From the NCBI GenBank assembly GCA_934047225.1, contig OW203993.1, positions 27,604,069 through 27,668,068 of the forward strand: 64,000 nt of DNA. The letters are read 5' to 3'. A model generated the notes under the pieces. That model made no database searches. It saw nothing but the letters and a program-made list of their open reading frames with translations, and was not told the origin of the DNA. This document shows positions 40,300 to 50,879 of this stretch, one piece after another. Source of the DNA: Ypsolopha sequella (lineage: Eukaryota; Arthropoda; Insecta; Lepidoptera; Ypsolophidae). A program made the position numbers and the translations under genes. Position 1 is the stretch's first letter; each line of letters begins with the position of its first letter.

Positions 40300-42560
40300 T
40301 GGGTGCTATGCTGCGGGATATCTCTCCAAAATGAACGCAGCAGCTCAACAAAATCGTTTATTCGTGGATACAATATCATTCTATAAACATCGTAAGAATG
40401 TGTGGGCGTGCTCAGAGCGTAAGGCGAAGCGAGTGTTCGCTGGGAAGGTTGTTAGCGCACTCTATCTATCCCTCTATCCCTGCGGTCCGAAATAGAATTA
40501 CATCGCTAAAATATATTTTATTTTACCATAAAAAACATCTTACCTTGCCGAGAATCACCAATTTTGAATATTTTTCTGAAGCTCGTTTTAAACACATTAT
40601 ACACGTATTATATTATCTGTGCCTCCACAGTAAACCACGCACAAGGTATGCTGGTAATGAAAATGAGCGGTACCGCCATCTATCCAAAATTAGGAAACTA
40701 ATGTTGACAGATTGAATTAGTAATTCTCCACGTTGCTAAGCAGGGTATTCCTAGATATCACCCTATGTCGAATAGAGCAATGGTCTGAGGAGGTTATAGA
40801 TAACATTAATTAAACTCAGCTTAGAAAATAAGAAAAAAATCATTAAAAAATATTATAGTTAAACAATCATCTTAGGAACAGAACTATCAATGAGATTATA
40901 CAGAAATCTTTATCGGCTATTTTTAACATGATCATCAAAATACTCTTGTAGCGAGTATAGAATAGTAAGTAAGAATAGTATTACTACAAGATTATAAATA
41001 TAAGATATAACAATAAAGCAACGTTATTTAAAGTTATTCTCGTATATATTTTCTTATAATGATTCTGATATGATAACCCCACCAAATTACTTTAATCAAG
41101 AAAACCCCCGTGGCAATATAATTCACATAACTTCGTGCAATTAGATGTTATTAAATATTAACATAATGTTTTAATGATGTACAGAGATAATAATTCCATC
41201 TCAGCAAAATAAATGTTGGAACTAAATGACTAAACCCACAAAATGTAGACGACCATTACGCAGCTACATTTTACATACTTATCTTGGTGCACTAATTGTC
41301 ATAAAACATAGATATACTCATCTCTAAACAAAGCGTCGGTATTGAAATCAAACCAGCAACACATATCAAGAGGTATTAAATGATTCAATCAGATTTCCCA
41401 CAACAATAATTGCAAATGAAGTAATATTTCGTAATTATAATAAATGATTATTGAAACAGAAATAATCTTCTCTAAATGACAAAAAGAACAACAATAACAA
41501 AGTACAAAAGTATAAATTTGGAAAGCTTCGCTTTTCCTGAAGATTATAAAAGTTTATTTTCTTAATTTTCCAAGTTCTCCTTTGGCCGTACAATGCCTCA
41601 AAGTCATCCTCAAGACAAAGACAACCATCCTTTTTTTAAAGATAACGTCACGTTTACAGGTTACGCTGCGACCAGGCTTTCGACAAGTAGTAACATTTTT
41701 GTAATAAGTATTCATTTAGTGCATTTTTATATATATTTTTTTTTTTCTCAAGATTTTATGGAGTCAGGTATAGAGTTAAATATCTTTACCGCCATAGAGT
41801 GGGGACCAGAATGTACAAACTGTAATTTTTTTGTGTGGTCTTAAATTTTTAGGCCGCGAATATTGAGGAAATAGCTTTAAGTAATTTTTTTACATATTTT
41901 TAGATATATAATGCAGTTACTGAAAGAAGTTTGTATTTTATAAAATAGGTTATACAACTAGTCATTGAGTCAATGTTGGCGAGTATTCGAATACACTTAT
42001 TTTGGAGGGTGAAAAAGTTTGTTAGCATCCGTACTATTACCCCCACAGGAGGATACCATACATAAGCCAGGCCTGTTCTGACCTCTATCTACAGTTACAT
42101 CTTTCAAAAATAGTAATTGATCGTAGTATGTATACTGTTTTGGTTGAGACGCTGGATCTCCGCTTTTTTAGTATGTAGTTACGTTAGGTACGTACACTAT
42201 AATCTGTGCGAATCTTAAAAGGTTAAAACAATAAGGTATTTCTACCATCACAACTTTTGTTCAACGACTGTGAGAACACGAATACATTTTTTTAAATTTT
42301 CATACATATTCTAAATAATAAATGAAATTTACAGGTGGTGGTAGCGGCGCACTATGGGGCAATTACTAAGAAAAGCTGATCAAATATGTGGTTTAGATAT
42401 TAAATTACAGTATTATTTAAATTCCAAGTAGATACATGATTGTCTCTTGAGCAATTGAGTGAGTGAGGTTAGATAAAATAAATATTTCAGGCATGTTAAT
42501 ATATATTACTTTATATTTCACATACTTGCGTATTATTTAAAATTTAATTATATCAATACA
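40300..42560. other. No gene recognised
   Basis: 2.2 kb of AT-rich DNA. 40300-40500 may be the 5' leader or LTR of the gypsy remnant (minus), but no TG...CA pair was found. A plus-strand frame at 41593-41844 has no recognised domain. Confidence 0.45.
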
Positions 42561-42571
42561 AAACAAAATAT

Positions 42572-43860
42572 TTACAATATCTGTGGCTCTATTAAAAGGT
42601 TTAGTAGTTCAGAAGATATGCTCTTGTGACTTTTTGGCCTTAGTTTTCTCATGCTGGAAATATAAGGGTCGGAACTTACTAAAAGTCTCTTCATCACGTC
42701 TTCCATATTTCGTTTTCTAGGACTCTTCATCGCGAAAATTTCTCTATAGTTTCTGACATCTTTATTTCGCGCTTCTTGAGCTTCCTCAGATAGCATTCCT
42801 ATAGGAAGAATGCATGTTTTTATAATTATAAGACTGTGCCAAAATGTTGTGCATTGTTGTGCTCATTGGATACCACCAATATAAGTGAACATATAGTTCG
42901 GCTGTTTCTTTAGTGTACTGTTGGAAATTTTCCATATTTATTGAAAATCCGGTAGAGATCGCTTGTAGTATTACATGGCATCGTTTTATTAAAGAAACAT
43001 TTACACCAGTAATTTCTGATGAAAGTTCAGGGTTGCCAAAAAAGCGTCTGGCGGTGTTGCCATCATTTGAATTGCCATAACCTGCTTTTGGCTTGGCTTG
43101 TCCAGTAAGAACAGTTTTCGCCTTAAAATCATCTTGAATTTTATTTTTGCATAATTCTTCTTCTTCTTTATCCGTACTACTGTCAGCACGCCATTTTTGT
43201 ATTTTTAATTTGTACCCTAAATGAAGCAGATTTTCGAAGATACGTATCCATGCATGAAGTGATGATATTCCAAATTCTGTAGTATTTTCATCAATTTTAG
43301 CTTTTGACACTACATTAAGTTTATTAAAGTTCTTTGATGTTAATTGGCACAAGTAACACCTTTGTGTTGATTTGGTTGATGTAATAGCATTGCAAACTTT
43401 TCCATCTATCATGCTGAAAATCATTTTATGTGTTATTTTAAAATTATCTACAGAAGTTTAATTTAAATTAATTTTTTTCTTCTTTTTGATCGATCACTGC
43501 AGGTATTGAAATCTTTTTATGGTCTGCCACGTTTCTTTGGAGGACCTTGTGTTTCTGATGGTAATTTTTTTTTGGTAACAATGGTTATGGTTGATTCCAA
43601 CCAAACTTTAATTTCCTTCACGAATCTTGCGTGTTTGCGTTGTTCCAGTTCTTCAGAACTTTACTTGTGAAAAACGACAGTGATTTTCTTAATGCAGCGT
43701 GATCATGTTCAGATATCGAATCGTGTTTTGTAACATGTTCAAACAAAAAATCGCTTTAAGGCTTATTGCAAAATCCTGGCATTGGAGCTTGTAACAAAAT
43801 GTCGTACAAAGCCATTCTACTCAAAGAAATACTTACTGCTGCCACGTGATCCTAAAACAA
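42572..43860 (-). pseudogene. Transib (RAG1-related) transposase remnant
   Basis: Minus strand. N-terminal piece (43860-43480): DHVAAVSISLSRMALYDILL, RKHARFVKEIKVWLES, KLPSETQGPPKKRGRP, CSDRSKRRKK. C-terminal piece (43424-42572): SMIDGKVCNAITSTKSTQRC, YLCQLTSKNFNKLN, FGISSLHAWIRIFENLLHLG, GYGNSNDGNTARRFF, YVHLYWWYPMSTTMHNIL, LSEEAQEARNKDVRNYREIF, LLVSSDPYISS. The last motif corresponds to the catalytic Glu region that Transib shares with RAG1 (SE..ESGNK). The Asp-bearing central part is not seen. Frame breaks between pieces (one near 42796); the second piece follows a possible acceptor ('gattttcag'). Transib is known from moths. Confidence 0.75.
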
Positions 43861-43899
43861 TAAAATAAAATTAAACAATTACACAATAAAAATTATACA

Positions 43900-44520
43900 G
43901 TAGGTTCATTTTAAATTAATGGTACTTTACAATATTTATTTATTTATTTATTTACTTATTTAATGCAAATATTATAAAGTAATTTTTATTATAGTTTTAA
44001 GTTCTTTGTTTTATTTTGGATAGCAACTGAGCGAAATAAAATAAAATCTGTAAAATACTTAACCGGCCCTCGCGTTCCAGGCTTGCCTAGTTTGAGGACC
44101 ATTGGAAATAATTAAATGTCAATACCTGCTATACAATGTAATATACACTTATAATAATGCCTGCTACTTTTAAGTTAATACTAAATTATATAAATCTGTG
44201 TTTTTATTTATAGACAGTGTTAATATTTTGGATGTACCTACGAACATTGTAAGATAAATAAAACTTTTTCATTTTCATTTTCATTTTTTCATTTAAATAA
44301 ATTATTATCATTATATATTATTTTATCTATGTACACGTATGTATGTCTACTTTTATATAAATTATATTCTATTATCCCCAGAGGAAGAGTGAAAGAAATC
44401 TCTTTATAGAGATAAGTTTGCCTTTGTACATGTCAACTTGTTTATAGTAGGTTTGTAAATGTTTATTTTCTGTGTACAATAAAGAATAAAACATTAAAAT
44501 GTATTGATATAAATGTATAA
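43900..44520. repeat. LINE 3' tails and (TTTA)n
   Basis: (TTTA)n at 43937-43965; 'gataaataaaactttttcat' with repeated TTTTCA (44250-44295); 'ctgtgtacaataaagaataa' (44471-44490). These are three separate LINE-tail-like ends with no coding. Confidence 0.5.
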
Positions 44521-45127
44521 AATTAAATTCGTAAGTTACGACTTTCCGTAAGTTTTAAAATTTTTTATCCCAATGCGCAAATAAGCGCAAATTATTGAGA
44601 TCAATCTGGGTTATGTATTAAATGACGGTTAAAAAAAAGAAATTAGAGAAGTGGGTTGAAAAAAACATTCACAAAAGTGGTCGAAAATTTGATGATCAAT
44701 AAATAAATTAGAAATAACGCTGCTGTTAGTACCTGGCGGTATAAATTGTGGATATATTTATGTTACTTACCTTTAGGTGGATCCCCCATCTTGATGTAAT
44801 AGGGAAGATAACTCAAAACTAGCACGATTAACAAATAAATAATTTTTGAAAAAGAGTAAATTTTTCTTAATTATCGGATGAATCACGCAACATACGGATT
44901 CCGACTGACATAACACAAAATGGAGGCGCGTGATGTAATTGACGTTAGTGTGCTATCATAGTACATCTATCTCTCTCACACTGACATGTCATAGTGTTGC
45001 CATTATTAAAAAACGAATAAAGTTAATTATGACCAGCTTTTCTTGGTAATTGCCCAATAGTGCGGCAGTGGCACAAAAATATTCCTAAATACTATGTCCC
45101 TCGAAAATCTACACAAACGAAAAGGGG
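44521..45127. other. No gene recognised
   Basis: AT-rich, no open frame or repeat recognised. Confidence 0.4.
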
Positions 45128-45498
45128 TTATCAACCCTTCATCCAAATAAAAAAAGTATATTTAAATTTATTTTGTTTATTAATAAAATGGCGATCGCTC
45201 TGAGTGGAGTGCTAGAATACTTAGCTACCAGAGTACCTGCCGCTCGATGTGTTCGCAGAACAACCTTCATTTAAGCTTTGTTTACATGCCACCCGACCGC
45301 CACACTATGAGATTATCAACCCTTCATCCAAATAAAAAAAAGTATATTTAAATTTATTTTGTTTATTAATAAAATGGCGATCGCTCTGAGTGGAGTGCTA
45401 GAATACTTAGCTACCAGAGTACCTGCCGCTCGATGTGTTCGCAGAACAACCTTCATTTAAGCTTTGTTTACATGCCACCCGACCGCCACACTATGAGA
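45128..45498. repeat. Perfect tandem duplication of 185 bp
   Basis: 45128-45312 and 45313-45498 are the same sequence except one extra A in the second copy. The unit contains 'atggcgatcgctctgagtgg' and 'acctgccgctcgatgtgttc'. Probably a very recent event. Confidence 0.92.
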
Positions 45499-45722
45499 AT
45501 TCCGCGGATATAGGTCATTTTTGTAATGTGTCTTTTATAATGTTTTTTTTTTGTGAATGACAAATTTTAAACCTAAAGGAAAATTGTGCCGGTACAATTT
45601 TTCTACCGATTTTTGAAATTTATCAATTTTGGAATATCTCAGTTTATTGCATTCAAAACAATTTAACAAAATAAATTTTTTTTTTTTTTCTTTTACCCAT
45701 TTTCATCCACAGACATTGATCT

Positions 45723-45822
45723 TGTTGTGTATTATGTAGGATAGTATGGGGGTAAGCGCACTTTCGTTGAGCAGTCAGTCTCGTAATAAATGGTGAACTG
45801 GACACATGTGTATTATTTAGCA
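45723..45822 (+). repeat. 5' LTR (100 bp)
   Basis: TGTTGTG...TTTAGCA, identical to 50471-50570. It is followed within one base by TGGCGTACGAGG, the primer-binding-site position (TGG pairs with a tRNA CCA end). Confidence 0.92.
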
Positions 45823-45889
45823 GTGGCGTACGAGGATAAAAAAAAATTGACGAATATTATTAAAATTGCAGACAGTATAGTGGATAAAA

Positions 45890-47356
45890 ATGTCAGTCGG
45901 GAAAATGCGTGAGTTTGTGATACAAAGTGGAAACTGGTCTGGATATATCGAAAGGCTAGAAATGTATTTTCTTGTGAACAAAGTGACCAATGAATTGAAA
46001 CTACCTACGTTGATTTCGGTTATGGGAGATGAAGCTTATGACCTATTATCGACTTTAGCCAGTCCTTTGAAGCCATCAGCCTTAACCTACGATAGGGCAG
46101 TGGAATTATTAACTAACCACATACAACCGAGACCATCAGAGTTAGCAGAAAGATATAAATTCAGGCAACGCCGACAGCGCGCCGAGGAGTCAATAGCCGA
46201 TTACGTCACAGAATTGAAGAAGCTATCGAAATATTGTAATTTTAAAACAGGGTTGGATGAAAATCTTCGTGACCAATTAGTGTGCGGCCTTAAAAGTGAA
46301 ATTATTAGACAAAGACTATTCGCAGAACAAACTTTACCATACAATCGCGCTTTTACGTTGGCTTTGTCGTTGGAAGCTGCTGAACGAGACGCTAATGTTG
46401 TGGAATGCGGCAGTGTGCAGCTAGCGGAGAGAATACATAAGTTACAGTTCAACGAATGCCCGAGATGCGGCGACAGCAGACATCGGGCAAGTGATTGTGT
46501 ATATATAGACTATGTTTGTAGCGGATGCCAAGAAATCGGCCATTTAAGAAGGATGTGTCCTAGAAGATCCAGGCGTATGGATAATAATCATTCGAGACGG
46601 TGGGAAACGGCGGAATCTGCCGGTAGCTTCGAGCGTAGGGGATCACGCGGCCGGCGTGTGATCTACCGCGGCGCGGGAGCAGCAGCGGCGAGCGGGCGAG
46701 GCTCGTCGTGGCGAGGCGCAGGGCGCGCGCGGGGTCTGCGCGGCCCGGGGCGCGGGGGCAGAGAGCGAGCTCCATTGCACTCGCTAGAGGAGCAAGAATT
46801 GTGTGAAGTGGACTACAGAGACAATAACAATGACGACTACGATGACGTATGTGTAGGGAGCGAAGAAGAGGAGCCTATGCACCAAATGTCGTTAAACAAA
46901 TATAAACCGGTCTGTATAACTGTTAAGGTTGGAAATTATTTGTTAAGTATGGAAATCGACACGGGATCTGCATTATCTTGTATTAGCTACAGTGTTTATA
47001 AAAAGTTATTTAAAAATGTAGACCTGAAACCGTGTAGTTTATCGCTTAAATTTTACGATGGTTCGACTATTCAACCTTTAGGTTACATACAGGTAGCTGT
47101 TAATTATGAGGGAACTATTAAAACGCTTGATTTGTATGTGATAGACCGGGGAACCACTAACTTGTTGGGCCGACAGTGGCTGGCTGAATTAAATATACCT
47201 GTAAAGATACCCAAAATTAATTTACACACTTTTAAAAATCACGCATCCGTTAATGATTTGGATAAAAATAAAATTATAAACGAAATTTTTTCCAGGCATG
47301 AATCATTGTTTGATGGCGTATTGGGTAATTATAAACGAAATTTTTTCCAGGCATGA
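45890..47356 (+). CDS. Gag and protease, truncated by a frameshifting duplication
   Basis: Gag makes the particle and PR cleaves it. Capsid-like region res. 1-175 (WSGYIERLEMYFLVN; RYKFRQRRQRAEESIADYVT). Two CCHC knuckles: CPRCGDSRHRASDC (about 194-207) and CSGCQEIGHLRRMC (about 215-228). Then an Arg/Gly-rich, markedly GC-rich stretch (46620-46770). Protease follows with the active site MEIDTGSALSC (about 356-366) and NLLGRQWLAEL. The frame ends at 47356 only because the 55-bp duplication (47272-47381) shifts it; before that event it ran on into RT. Confidence 0.92.
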   Translation: MSVGKMREFVIQSGNWSGYIERLEMYFLVNKVTNELKLPTLISVMGDEAYDLLSTLASPLKPSALTYDRAVELLTNHIQPRPSELAERYKFRQRRQRAEESIADYVTELKKLSKYCNFKTGLDENLRDQLVCGLKSEIIRQRLFAEQTLPYNRAFTLALSLEAAERDANVVECGSVQLAERIHKLQFNECPRCGDSRHRASDCVYIDYVCSGCQEIGHLRRMCPRRSRRMDNNHSRRWETAESAGSFERRGSRGRRVIYRGAGAAAASGRGSSWRGAGRARGLRGPGRGGRERAPLHSLEEQELCEVDYRDNNNDDYDDVCVGSEEEEPMHQMSLNKYKPVCITVKVGNYLLSMEIDTGSALSCISYSVYKKLFKNVDLKPCSLSLKFYDGSTIQPLGYIQVAVNYEGTIKTLDLYVIDRGTTNLLGRQWLAELNIPVKIPKINLHTFKNHASVNDLDKNKIINEIFSRHESLFDGVLGNYKRNFFQA

Positions 47357-47381
47357 ATCATTGTTTGATGGCGTATTGGGT
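47272..47381 (+). repeat. 55-bp tandem duplication breaking gag-pol
   Basis: 47272-47326 and 47327-47381 are identical. 55 is not divisible by three, so the downstream RT frame is put out of phase with PR. Confidence 0.95.
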
Positions 47382-50279
47382 AAATACACGGGGGGCCAAG
47401 CTGAGCTGTGTGTCCGCGCAGGGGCCGACCCTATATACTGTCGCGCGCGGCCGCTACCGTACGCGCTGCGAGCGCGGGTCGACGCGGAGCTCGATGCAAT
47501 GCTACGGGCTGGCGTCATCGAACCCGTTGACCACTCCGACTGGGCCACGCCGTTGGTTGTGGTGAACAAGGCCGACGGTGGTTTGAGAATTTGCGCGGAT
47601 TATAAGGTAACCCTCAACAAAGTTTTAGCTGTTAATAGATTTCCGGTTCCAAAAATGGAGGATTTATTCAGTGATCTTAGCGGTAACAAATTTTTCACGA
47701 AGTTAGACCTCTCTCAAGCATATAATCAATGCGAGCTGTCAGAAAATTCTAGGAAGTATACAGTGATAAACACACATAGGGGACTATTTAAATATACGAG
47801 ATTAGTGTACGGACTATCATCAAGTCCAGGAATTTTTCAAAAATTAATGGTAGATATGTTTAAAAACGTGCCAAATGTAGTGATATCCTACGACGATATT
47901 TTAATTAAAAATAGGGACTTACACAGTCATTTAAAATCAATAAATGAAGTGTTAGAGATATTGTTCAAAAACGGTCTAAAAATTAAAAAAAGTAAGTGTG
48001 AATTTTTAGCAAAGGAAGTCAGATATTTAGGCTTTATTATCGATGAAATGGGGGTCCGGGTAGACCCGGAAAAAGTAAATGCAATTACTACTATGCCCCA
48101 TCCAACCAACGTTTCAGAATTAAAATCATTTTTGGGCATGGTAAATTTCTATGGGAAGTTTATTGAAAATTTAAGCACCCATTTATCGCCTCTTTACAAT
48201 CTTTTAAAAAAGGGCAAACATTGGAATTGGGGGACAGAACAAAACGCCGCATTTATTAGGGTTAAAGAGTATTTATGCAGTTCTGCAGCGCTGGCTCATT
48301 TTGACATATCTCAGGAGACCGTGTTAACAGTAGACGCGAGTTCGCGCGGTCTGGGCGCGGTGCTGGCGCAGCGCGCGCCTGGGAGTGGCAGTCGGACCAC
48401 CGCCGCTGAGGAGAGTGTTGTCGCGTATGCTTCTCGTTCGTTAAATACACACGAACAGCATTATAGCCAAATACACAAAGAAGCTTTAGCGATTGTTTTT
48501 GCTGTCGAAAAGTTTCATCAATACCTATATGGCAGAAAATTTGTCCTGCGAACGGACCATAAGCCCCTCGTAAGCATTTTTGGGCCTAATATTGGCATTC
48601 CTAGCGCAGCAGCTAGTCGGTTGCAGCGGTGGGCAATTAAACTATCAGCATATGATTTCGCTATTGAGTATGTTAAAACTGATAAAAATACCGCCGATGT
48701 ACTTTCCCGACTAATCAGGTCACAAAAAGAAGAGGTCGTTTCAGAATGGCAAGACGTTCCCGAGCAAACTTACCTGCATTTTTCAACAGATGCCCTGTTG
48801 TTAGATTATAATATCCTTAAAAAGGAAACCCGCCGAGACCCGATCCTAAGTCGAGTAATAAGTTGTATGATGGACGGGTGGCCAGAAGAAGTTGAAATTA
48901 GGGAATTAAAACCGTATCTCAATAGGAAAAATGAACTATATTGTGAATTGGGCTGTGTCATGTGGGGTCACCGCGTAGTAATACCGTCGTCATGTAGGGA
49001 AAGAGTAATTAAGGAACTCCATGATCCTCATATGGGCATAGTTAAAACAAAATCACTGGCACGTAGCTATGTTTGGTGGCCAGGCATCGACGAGGCAGTA
49101 GAGGCCGAATGCCGCGCGTGTGGAGTGTGCGCCGCTGTGGCGGACGCGCCGCCGGGCCACGCTCCCCGTTCGTGGCCCTGGCCGTCACGCCCCTGGTCCA
49201 GGCTACACTTATATTTTCTAGGGCCTATAAATGGTACTACGTACCTGGTCGTAGTTGATTCGTGTTCAAAATGGATTGAAGCTGTAATTATGAAAAGAAC
49301 TACGGCGCAGGCAGTTATAACAGTACTAAGGGAATTATGGGCGAGATTTGGCCTACCAAAACAAATAGTTAGTGACAATGGTCCACCGTTTTCCAGTTCT
49401 GAATTCCAATTATTTTTGCGTCATAACCACATTGAACATATTTTTACGGCCCCATATCACCCAGCCTCGAATGGGGCCGCTGAAAATGCCGTGAAAATAT
49501 GCAAGCGCGTAATAAAAAAGGCGTTAAAACAAAACATAGACGTCCATACAGCGCTTTGTAGGTTTCTGTTGGCTTATAGAAACACCGAACATACAACTAC
49601 TGGTGACAGCCCCGCTAATATACTGCAGGGCCGTAATCTTCGTATGAGGTTAGACAATTTGAAGCCTGAAAGAGAGGCACGAGTCGCCGCGCGGCAGGCA
49701 CGCAGCGAGGCGGACGCGGGTGGCACGCACCGTCAGCTTCCGCCGGGAACGTCCGTTTGGTACCGAGAGTATTCGAGTAAAACTCCTGATAAATGGGTTG
49801 CAGGTACGGTTAGCAAAAAGTTAGGAAACACTGATTACTGCGTTAAATCTATTTTTGGAACCGAAATTCACAGACATGTTGATCAGCTTAAACAGAGGGT
49901 TAAAAGCGACGTAGATAGTGGCATCTCCTGTAGAGATACGATATTTGATCAATCAACACAAAATGAAGTGGTCAGTAACAACCCGCGTAAGTCACTTATA
50001 TTTCCCATGACCAGCGGCCAGGAACCAGAGCGGAGCGAGGGGAGTGTAAGGGAAAACAGTGTCGGCAGTCCATCTCAGTCAGCTGATAATGAGCCGCCAG
50101 GTGTAGTTGCGGTTTTGCCCCCTACCGCGGTGTGTGAACCCAATGCGTCCGCAACTATACGCGCATCTAGTACGCCCGCTACTGTAACAAATAAATCGGA
50201 AAACGGGATGCGTGGGAAAAAGTTTCCGATTAGAAATCGCAATCCACCAAAGCGATATGGGTGGGAAGAAATAGATTAA
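47382..50279 (+). CDS. Pol: reverse transcriptase, RNase H, integrase
   Basis: An open frame extends from 47298, but the duplicated start is not native. RT: GVIEPVDHSDWATPLVVVNK, LRICADYKVTLNKVL, KFFTKLDLSQAYNQ (first Asp), YGLSSSPGIFQKLM, VVISYDDILIKN (SYDD in place of the usual Y/F-x-DD). RNase H: LTVDASSRGLGAVLAQ, QHYSQIHKEALAIVFAVEKF, LRTDHKPL. Integrase: HHCC (ELHDPHMGIVKT; ACGVCAAV), WSRLHLYFLGPINGTTYLVV (Tyr where the first catalytic Asp is expected), VSDNGPPFSSSEF and SNGAAENAVK (second Asp and Glu). Pol ends in NPPKRYGWEEID. Integration activity should be lost. Confidence 0.92.
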   Translation, partial: KYTGGQAELCVRAGADPIYCRARPLPYALRARVDAELDAMLRAGVIEPVDHSDWATPLVVVNKADGGLRICADYKVTLNKVLAVNRFPVPKMEDLFSDLSGNKFFTKLDLSQAYNQCELSENSRKYTVINTHRGLFKYTRLVYGLSSSPGIFQKLMVDMFKNVPNVVISYDDILIKNRDLHSHLKSINEVLEILFKNGLKIKKSKCEFLAKEVRYLGFIIDEMGVRVDPEKVNAITTMPHPTNVSELKSFLGMVNFYGKFIENLSTHLSPLYNLLKKGKHWNWGTEQNAAFIRVKEYLCSSAALAHFDISQETVLTVDASSRGLGAVLAQRAPGSGSRTTAAEESVVAYASRSLNTHEQHYSQIHKEALAIVFAVEKFHQYLYGRKFVLRTDHKPLVSIFGPNIGIPSAAASRLQRWAIKLSAYDFAIEYVKTDKNTADVLSRLIRSQKEEVVSEWQDVPEQTYLHFSTDALLLDYNILKKETRRDPILSRVISCMMDGWPEEVEIRELKPYLNRKNELYCELGCVMWGHRVVIPSSCRERVIKELHDPHMGIVKTKSLARSYVWWPGIDEAVEAECRACGVCAAVADAPPGHAPRSWPWPSRPWSRLHLYFLGPINGTTYLVVVDSCSKWIEAVIMKRTTAQAVITVLRELWARFGLPKQIVSDNGPPFSSSEFQLFLRHNHIEHIFTAPYHPASNGAAENAVKICKRVIKKALKQNIDVHTALCRFLLAYRNTEHTTTGDSPANILQGRNLRMRLDNLKPEREARVAARQARSEADAGGTHRQLPPGTSVWYREYSSKTPDKWVAGTVSKKLGNTDYCVKSIFGTEIHRHVDQLKQRVKSDVDSGISCRDTIFDQSTQNEVVSNNPRKSLIFPMTSGQEPERSEGSVRENSVGSPSQSADNEPPGVVAVLPPTAVCEPNASATIRASSTPATVTNKSENGMRGKKFPIRNRNPPKRYGWEEID

Positions 50280-50470
50280 GGTTGTAATTTTGTTATTGAA
50301 ATCTTTATGTTTATGTTTAGGAAATAGATTAAGGTTTATTAGTAATAAGTCCCGTTGTTTTGTTTTGGTCAACTGATTGATGTTATTAGCAGGTTGTAAT
50401 AGTATATTTTAAATAAGAGTTTTCTGTGGGTTCATTATGTATAAAATTATGTAGTAAATAAGGGTGAAGG

Positions 50471-50570
50471 TGTTGTGTATTATGTAGGATAGTATGGGGG
50501 TAAGCGCACTTTCGTTGAGCAGTCAGTCTCGTAATAAATGGTGAACTGGACACATGTGTATTATTTAGCA
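50471..50570 (+). repeat. 3' LTR (100 bp)
   Basis: Identical to the 5' LTR. Preceded by purine-rich 'aagggtgaagg', a likely polypurine tract. Confidence 0.92.
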
Positions 50571-50870
50571 TCTAATCTGTGGTTAATCTAAATATCTGTG
50601 GTTACATCATTTTGTACAGCGCAGAGTGTGGTTCACACCAAGATGTGCACCGGTTGTCGGATCTCTTCTCGTGGTAATGGTGAAGGATAAGTCCTCTTCT
50701 CGTTTCTCAGATAGGGAATGCGGGAAATAAAATAAGTAACTCGACTTTGTATGCTAGCTGCCGCCCCGCCACACCGTAATATTAGCGATTTTATCTAACG
50801 CTACTCTAGCAGAGTTTCTACTCAATTAAAATTCCCGTATGGTCGCGACTCGATAGCTTCGAGATTCATA
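50571..50870. other. No gene recognised
   Basis: Flank of the Mag-like element, up to the remnant of piggyBac coding. Confidence 0.4.
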
Positions 50871-50879
50871 TTTATAGGA

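Larger units (their letters stand above)
45723..50570 (+). mobile_element. Mag-like Ty3/gypsy LTR retrotransposon, young
   Basis: 4848 bp with identical 100-bp LTRs, one gag-PR frame and one RT-RNaseH-IN frame that were originally a single frame. Two CCHC knuckles, very short LTRs and a fused gag-pol fit the Mag lineage first known from silkworm. No env-like frame follows pol. (A)TCT flanks both ends; a longer TSD was not seen. Confidence 0.9.

Noticed and set aside
47303..47569. Minus-strand and other-frame ORFs within the Mag-like pol and gag
   Set aside because: Shadows of the well-supported sense frames.
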